From Pelargonium x hortorum (Eukaryota > Streptophyta > Magnoliopsida > Geraniales > Geraniaceae), in NCBI GenBank assembly GCA_036897525.1, contig JAYMTJ010000014.1, positions 62,001 to 126,000 on the forward strand: DNA of 64,000 nt, written 5' to 3'. How positions within the stretch are numbered: position 1 is the stretch's first letter; the number at the start of each line of letters is the position of its first letter. Below are positions 58,655 through 64,000 of this stretch, in pieces. The notes under the pieces were generated by a model. It made no database searches. It was not told where the DNA came from and was given only the letters and a program-made list of their open reading frames with translations. A program made the translations under genes and the position numbers.

Positions 58655-58737
58655 GGCAACCTAACTAAGACTAAACTTGCTTGAAGTTCAATCACTAGGT
58701 CTCAAAGACAAGGGTTCAAGTCAAATCCCCGGTTGCC
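58655..58737 (+). pseudogene. tRNA-like unit with intact acceptor stem
   Basis: GGCAACC (58655-58661) and GGTTGCC (58731-58737) are perfectly complementary and 83 bases apart from end to end, the size of a tRNA. Just inside the 3' end AGGGTTCAAGTC is followed by AAATCCCC. This looks like a T-arm whose loop has gained about five bases (GGG, TTCAAGTCAAAT, CCCC). A GTCT-CAA-AGAC mini-hairpin and AAGTTCAAT lie upstream, but a proper D-arm and anticodon arm cannot be drawn. Either a decayed tRNA or a chance stem. Confidence 0.35.
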
Positions 58738-59305
58738 TCGATGCAATACCTTTAAAAGGAGGGAGTATCTACAAAAATATCTGAGCCGCGTTGTGATGGC
58801 TATATAATATTCGTTAAGCAAAAAATATACTAGGCACCAGTCACTCTCTCTTAAATTTAAATACTTTCGTTCAGTGTGAAGAAAGGTATGACTACTAAAT
58901 TGAACTTTTAGAAATCTAATCTAAATGAGGTAAAAAAAAGACTTTGTTGTTTTTAGTCCCTTCAGAAGGGCTTCGTTATACGAGCAACCCGGTTAGTTAC
59001 TGCAGCTAAGTAAAAGGAGGTCCTCTAAACAGGGCCATATCGGGGGATAGAGTTCTTCTTTTCTGGTTAGAGTTATTTATACAAGTAAGGGTTTTGGCTT
59101 TTATAGTATGTAATTAAGCTTCTTATCCTTTCTTTACTTTATAAAAGGGATTCCTTAACTCTACTAAACTAAAGGACTCTTTCACTTACGCTTGTAATAA
59201 CCCCGCTTTTAACAAAGAATTCAATTATTAAGATCTCGAGCAATAATTTTACATACCTTTTATTTATTACTAGGAAGACCCCTCGTTTTTAGTTATAGGA
59301 AATTT
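58738..59305. other. Spacer
   Basis: No gene. It has a Y-to-R palindrome, CCCTTC, A, GAAGGG, near 58959-58971 and GGAGGTCCTC near 59017. Confidence 0.45.
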
Positions 59306-59385
59306 GTGAACTCCGGTTTGAACCTGCGTCCGTTTGAAGTGCTCCGTTTAACGCGGAATTTTAGGGTCTCGACCTGGGAAGCTGT
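59306..59385 (-). pseudogene. tRNA-like fragment
   Basis: The minus strand contains ATTCCGCGTTAAACGGAG, a stem TTCCG/CGGAG with a 7-base loop CGTTAAA. GACGCAGGTTCAAACC follows, a T-arm-like string, but at greater than normal distance. The D-arm and acceptor stem are missing. The type is unclear. Confidence 0.25.
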
Positions 59386-60640
59386 TGCTATCTAAATTCT
59401 TTTTTTTAAGTTTTCGGAAAGTTTTACTTAGAGAGATAAAAAAAATTCCTTACCTAAGTGAATATTAAAACTTAAAGGGGTTTAATTTATTTACTTTATT
59501 TGCTTGCTCAATTTATGCTTTCTTTCCTAGGACAGCGGGGTCGGAGCTTTTGAAAGTTAAGGGCATCTAAGTATATAGATTTCATTATGACTCTACCTTC
59601 ATACGGGATACCTTAAAACTAAGACGCTATCTATTACCTACCTATTAATTTAGATAAAAGCTATAAAGTGTATAGAATAACTCTATCATTCTATCTAATC
59701 TAAAAGAGTATAAGACTATACGAGTACAATAGCTACAAGCTTAAGTAGTACAACAGAAACTAAATCATGACAAAACCCTTAGAACTCGTACAGATTCTAG
59801 CTATTAGGAAAGCCAATCAATTAGTATGAAGAATTAAGTCAAAATAAAAGAAAAGTCAAGACGGCTGGGATGAAAGTTTATTTCAGTGTTTCCAGGGTAC
59901 CCGATTTCAGATAGTAATAGTAAAGATTTTTTAGAGAATATTTCTATTTTAGTATAAGTAAAGGAAGCAGAATCTCTATCTCTTTCGAATGGGATAGCTA
60001 GCAAAGGTGTGAATACTATGAATTACTTGTTCTAACCAACTGAGTCAAGGAAACCAAATACTGAATAATGAACCGAACTCTAATGCAAGCTGTCAATGGC
60101 TATCGCTGTCGAGGGAAGTCTAATATCTAAGAACAGAATAAAGAATCTACTTAATTGTATGAGTTTTCTGTTGCAAGGAAGAATCATAATGACTAAGCCG
60201 GATACTCAAATTAGGAAATAGTATAGTCGGAAGTACTTTTGACCCACGCAATATACTTTTATTTTCAATAATAACTAGGATTCCTGTTCAGTAAAGCTTT
60301 TGTCGTACCGAAACCCTTGGAAGTTTATATCTATACTAAAACTTCCTAATACTTTGAATAAAAAAAAAAGGCAGGACTCTGGTAAATTATTTCATCGATC
60401 AGAATTCGTTTCCCCATTCACAAGCTGATGTGATGCTTTAGTTCATAAAGACTAGAAACCCCATTGTATGTATGGCTCACTATAGGAATACAAAACCTCC
60501 TAGCTAGCTATAGTAACTACATTAATAAAAGTATCAGCTGCAATAAATAAGTACAACAAGAGGAGAGGGGTCGAGCCTGGGCTCCTAGGAAGGTTATTAA
60601 GATTAAGAAAGCCGGGGCTAATTCCTGGGATATACGCTAC
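59386..60640. repeat. Spacer, A-rich clusters and a trnM-like relic
   Basis: 59640-59860 (AAAGCTATAAAG, ACAATAGCTACAAGC) and 60490-60640 (AAGTACAACAAGAGG, AAGATTAAGAAAGCCGGGG) use the vocabulary of the other A-rich clusters. The trnM-like relic at 59980-60056 lies between them. No gene is visible. Confidence 0.4.
59980..60056 (-). pseudogene. trnM-CAU-like or trnF-like relic
   Basis: The plus strand reads TCTAACCAACTGAGTCAAGG, which matches the reversed D-arm of plant organelle elongator trnM (CTCTAACCACTGAGTCAAGT). TATGAATTACTTG upstream sits where TATGAAAGCAATA (anticodon loop with CAT) would be. TTTCGAATGGG further upstream is a plausible but damaged T-loop. The acceptor stem is not recognisable. 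Confidence 0.33.
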
Positions 60641-62240
60641 TTTGTTTGTGTCTCTGGTTTGTTATACAAGGTTGTATAGCTTTATCGCGGCCAGTTTCTA
60701 AAACAAAACTAAGGGATAACCGCTAGAGTCTAAACTGGAGTCTCTAAATTGAGTCTAAAAAGAATAAATCTGTTGCTAAGTTAATTTTGGTTTCGCGATA
60801 AGGGCAGTGTCCGAAATCCGTGTTATCCTAAATTCTTAAAAATCAAAAAGTGCTAAGAAATATATACTAAATAGGAATTGAGGTTTACGTAGTTTTCTGT
60901 CAAAGAATAGTAAGTACAGGTAGTTTTACAAGTGTACGAGGCCCTCTATCCAACCTTTAATTTAGACTAGCAAATAGCTTTTCCTTGGTTTTCTCTTTTT
61001 TATTCACGTTCTCCTTAGACCTAGTCTAAAATCTAGGGTAGGAATACAGAATTTAAGTACAGGGATTTGGAAAAGTTTAACAGGGGTAGTAAATGAGAAC
61101 TAGTAACAGCTCCTTACTCTCTTGTTGGACTTTTCAATTTCATTTAACATAAGAACATGCAATGCTATTTGAGGCCCGGAAGTAACCTATGGATGAGGCT
61201 TGCCATACTGCTATATATATATATTATACCTTTTAACTTAAGCTGGCTTACTTTTTTTTTACTTATTTAATTGCTTAGATCGTATTTTACTGGAGTGTGG
61301 GACTGAGATGAAAGCAGACCCCTATTTCATTAGATTTCCTTGAAGACTTCCTACCTACTTAAACAGGATTTGAAAGAGAATAAAACTCTAGCTTCTAGGG
61401 TCTTTATCGCAAGCAAATTACTTCAGCTTCAGTTCTTTCTTTATACTCCAACTCCAAATTATCTGAAATGGGAAACCTGGAAACAAACAGAGGAAAAGCC
61501 AACCTTTTTTTCTTCAACCCCCTAATTTGTTACTCATAACTACACCTCTTTAAGTCTTAAGAGCTAACCTTTCCTCAGAGATATGCCGCCTTATACTGGA
61601 AATTCTTAAACAAAAGATTTCCCTATAAACTAAAAAACCTTTAATAAGCAAACTCCTTGTTCTATTTAGGGTTTACCTTCGACTTGCTTTAAAATACTAG
61701 TACAAGAAACTAGTTAAGGAAATACTTCTATTTACATTACAGGAAAAACAGCCCCCCCATTATTCTGTCCTAAAGAATAGGGATCCCAGCTTTCTCTCTG
61801 TTCTCTAATGTAATTCTCTTATTTTATACCTTTACGCTAAGCTTCTAAACTGTACTTGAAATACCCAACCAAAATTAGAACCCAAAAAGATAAGAGAATT
61901 TAATGAATAAAAGCTAACCTCCTGAAAATGAAAAGAGTCCGTTAGTACACAAGATCCCTTACTATAGCAACAAGCTCATAAGGCTCGTATAAGCAAAGCA
62001 CAACAGGACTTCTCCTTAAAGAGTGCTTATTATTGTCAGTGTTTTTTGTATCTATAGAAAAGAAAGTGAATCCCCTAAGCGCTTATCTAGGTTAAAACAT
62101 TAAAGCAAAGATTATATAAATTCTTGCTTTACCTGTTAAGATCCTGCTTGCTAGAGATAGTACAGACTTTCAGTGCAACTTGACTTTCAAAGCAACAGGT
62201 GGAGATTGGATGCTTTTCAGAGGGGTGTGATGGTATCGCG
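60641..62240. other. Spacer
   Basis: No gene. AAGCTCATAAGGCTCG near 61973 resembles 30552 (AAGCTCATAAGGCTTT). The 61-codon ORF at 61340-61525 has no motif. Confidence 0.45.
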
Positions 62241-62425
62241 CTAGGTATTCTTAGTTGGAGGTTAGAGAGAATACTGCATTCAAAGCTTAGAGTCTCTATA
62301 TTATGGATTCCTTCTTATCTTAGTAAGTGAATTTGTTTAGATAGATAGAATTTGCAGGTCAAGAGTTGTTATTATTTATTACTAGAAAAGGACAATTACT
62401 CTAGCCTTATGTGTTTATCAGTAAA
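62241..62425. other. T/G-rich patch with an inverted CGATAAA repeat
   Basis: T/G-rich on the plus strand, like 841-1790. It ends with CTTATGTGTTTATCA (62406-62420), the complement of the 24602 repeat with one difference. Confidence 0.4.
62406..62420 (-). repeat. CGATAAACACATAAG repeat, inverted copy
   Basis: On the minus strand TGATAAACACATAAGGC is followed by TAGAGTAATT and preceded by CCTCTTTTAC. This parallels the plus-strand copy at 38523 (CTCCCCATTTT, repeat, GCAATGAGGATCC). Confidence 0.45.
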
Positions 62426-63243
62426 AGAGGATATAACCTTTTAAGTAATATGGACAACTTTTACCGAGTAAAACCCCCCTTTTAGGAGGTTGAGTCCTTA
62501 GGGTAGTACTAGCATAGTAAACCTTACACATTATGACCCAGAAAAAAACCCAGATTTCCTTTATATCGATACTCTCAAATACCCCAACAGAATTCATTTA
62601 TTCCTAAAAACTAGTTTGAAATCTTAGTATTACATTCCAAAAGCCCTTGATTACAACAAAGCAATTAACTCCAGACGGCACTGCTATTAAGGCCCCTAAC
62701 CTAAGTGTGTCACTTTCAGAATTTTTTGAATTCTTTTAATAAAAATTCTTTATTCGCCTTAGCTAGGTTAGTTTAAGGCTCTAGTGGCTGAAGCCCATTT
62801 TTTTACAGGAGTACCGTAAATCCAGTTCTCCCTTGAATAGCCCCTATGCACAATGCATTAAACTTAAGCGAATTCCCTAAAAAGACCCGATTTACTAGGT
62901 GGAAAACTCGTAATAAAAGCGGTTAGCTAAGCACCTTTTTTTTTCTTAGAAACTTCCAGTTAGTAATTACGGCTTTACTTTAAGTTCAGCTTGCCCCTGG
63001 ATATTTTGTACTGTATTGAATTCAATTATTTTTAAAGGTTATTGGCCTTCTTAAAGAATTCCTTTTATACCATATAATATGTAACAGCCCCCTTGTTCCC
63101 TGTCTTTTTTAAAATTATAAAACTTATTCTGGAGTCTATTTGAAGCAAATTAAAGATTAGAGGTGTATTCTCCTGTAAGTCAAAACTAGGGATATTTAAA
63201 ATTTGCTGCTTTGTTTGTGTCTTTTGAAACTATCGGTAGGGGG

Positions 63244-63260
63244 CCTCGCGCAGGAAATTC
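63244..63260. repeat. CCTCGCG-NAGGAA repeat, copy 3
   Basis: CCTCGCGCAGGAAATTC, one base different from 20685-20701. Confidence 0.5.
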
Positions 63261-63977
63261 TTTGTATTAATATTCCTTTGCGATCCACCTGAGTTACAAC
63301 TATACGGGTATCTTTATCCACTTTGGGTGCTCTAGTTAGTAGGAGGGCTGTACTATAATTAGACCAGATCTTTCTTACCTTTAATCTACTAAGGGAGTCC
63401 TCTAAGTTAGGAAGGGCTTCTAATATTTCCCAGCGCTCTCTACTAAACAAGATTTTATTTCGCAAATTGAAAGGGAGTAGAATAGAACTCAGGCTAGCCT
63501 AATTCTAATTAAGAGTCTATGTTATATATATTTAAACTCTAATCAAAAAAGTCTAATTCTGAAGAAAACCTCTTTATTGAGCTGAGCACTTCAAATTAAG
63601 GTTTTATTGGAATAATCCCAGGTATTCTGTTCTGAAGAGATAAGGAAAAATAGCTCCTTTTGATGACGCAGTCACAACCAAGTATATGGACTAAAAATAG
63701 TAGAGTTTAAAGCTTCTTCCCTTATTTCATCTCTCAAATAGAGTTTCAATTATATTCCGTTATAGTGTTAAGGATAAAAAAATTCTTTGCTAATTACAAA
63801 ACACCAGGCTCTATTGAATATCAATAGTTTAGCTTGAACAAGATAGACTAACGCTATACCATCACCAACATTAGAACACTGACTCAGAAGGAAAGACCTA
63901 ATATAATAACAGATTCTCTTCTTCTTTGCTAAAGTTTGAAACCTAGGAGTTGCTGTCGAAGGTCAAAGCAGTTGAAA

Positions 63978-63993
63978 GCAAGCTGTTGCTTGT
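63978..63993. repeat. GCAAGC hairpin repeat, 4-base loop
   Basis: GCAAGC, TGTT, GCTTGT, followed by AGG as in the copy at 1248 (GCTTGTTAGG). Confidence 0.45.
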
Positions 63994-64000
63994 AGGTAAT

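Larger units (their letters stand above)
62426..64000. other. Spacer to the end of the window
   Basis: No gene. It contains the CCTCGCGCAGGAAATTC repeat (63244-63260) and a GCAAGC hairpin copy at the very end (63978-63993). The 89-codon minus-strand ORF at 63196-63465 shows no recognisable motif. Confidence 0.45.

Noticed and set aside
63196-63465. 89-codon minus-strand ORF, and similar 60-85 codon ORFs throughout
   Set aside because: All have unremarkable composition, often overlap ORFs on the other strand, and show no family motifs.
63880-63900. GAAGGAAAGACCTAA resembling a large-subunit rRNA word
   Set aside because: A single short match to GACGGAAAGACCCTA without any flanking rRNA similarity.
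1-64000. LTR retroelements, virus-like elements and DNA transposons
   Set aside because: No long terminal repeats, reverse transcriptase, capsid or transposase fragments could be recognised anywhere in the window.
1-64000. Heavily edited cryptic genes (insertion-edited or pan-edited)
   Set aside because: The tRNA relics differ from functional ones mainly by scattered substitutions and a few small insertions, not by systematic loss of one base. No gene-length similarity emerges when bases are allowed for.

Overview
This window is about 36% G+C (hand estimate from sampled lines). I can support no protein gene and no intact RNA gene in it. The longest six-frame ORF is 106 codons. That is no longer than an independent-base model at this composition would give over 128,000 codons (I estimate roughly 120). 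I see no conserved rRNA signature, no group II intron domain V, no recognisable organelle protein fragment, no retroelement or transposase, and no CRISPR array.

The best clues to origin are degenerate tRNA-like sequences. The two clearest, compared with plant organelle tRNAs from memory, are a trnfM-like relic at 32223-32294 (+, about 70% matching plant mitochondrial trnfM) and a trnK-UUU-like relic at 31521-31593 (-). Weaker relics resemble trnW-CCA (five sites), trnY, elongator trnM or trnF, and several that I cannot type. All have damaged stems or altered anticodon arms. I infer a gene-free part of a large, decayed organelle genome, most likely mitochondrial and of the green-plant (streptophyte) lineage. 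The G+C is low for a land-plant mitochondrion, so this is tentative. An old mitochondrial insert in nuclear DNA is the main alternative.

Layout. 1-840 is plain spacer. 841-1790 is a T/G-rich patch with a small hairpin repeat (GCAAGC, loop, GCTTGT). 1791-6640 is spacer with a few tRNA-like remnants and one short ORF behind a Shine-Dalgarno-like sequence (6082-6306). 6641-7300 is purine-rich. 7301-15590 is spacer. 15593-15680 is a compact set of nested hairpins, including a perfect 13-bp stem. 15690-24230 is spacer. 24231-26290 holds two A/C-rich clusters with a CGATAAACACATAAG repeat, and a third lies at 38440-38920. 31521-32294 contains the two best tRNA relics. 34771-38440 has purine-rich patches and an (ACTT)6 run. 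42165-42787 contains two minus-strand tRNA relics. 45028-45640 has a tRNA-like unit between short direct repeats, then another purine-rich cluster. 49440-49800 and 62240-62425 are T/G-rich patches. 59306-60640 has tRNA-like remnants and an A-rich cluster.

Two patterns run through the whole window. One is many short palindromes in which a purine arm is followed by its complementary pyrimidine arm, often GG-N-CC at the centre. The other is alternation of A/C-rich and T/G-rich patches that look like the same material in opposite orientations. No operon or pathway can be proposed. The interest lies in the dispersed hairpin repeats and the tRNA remains.
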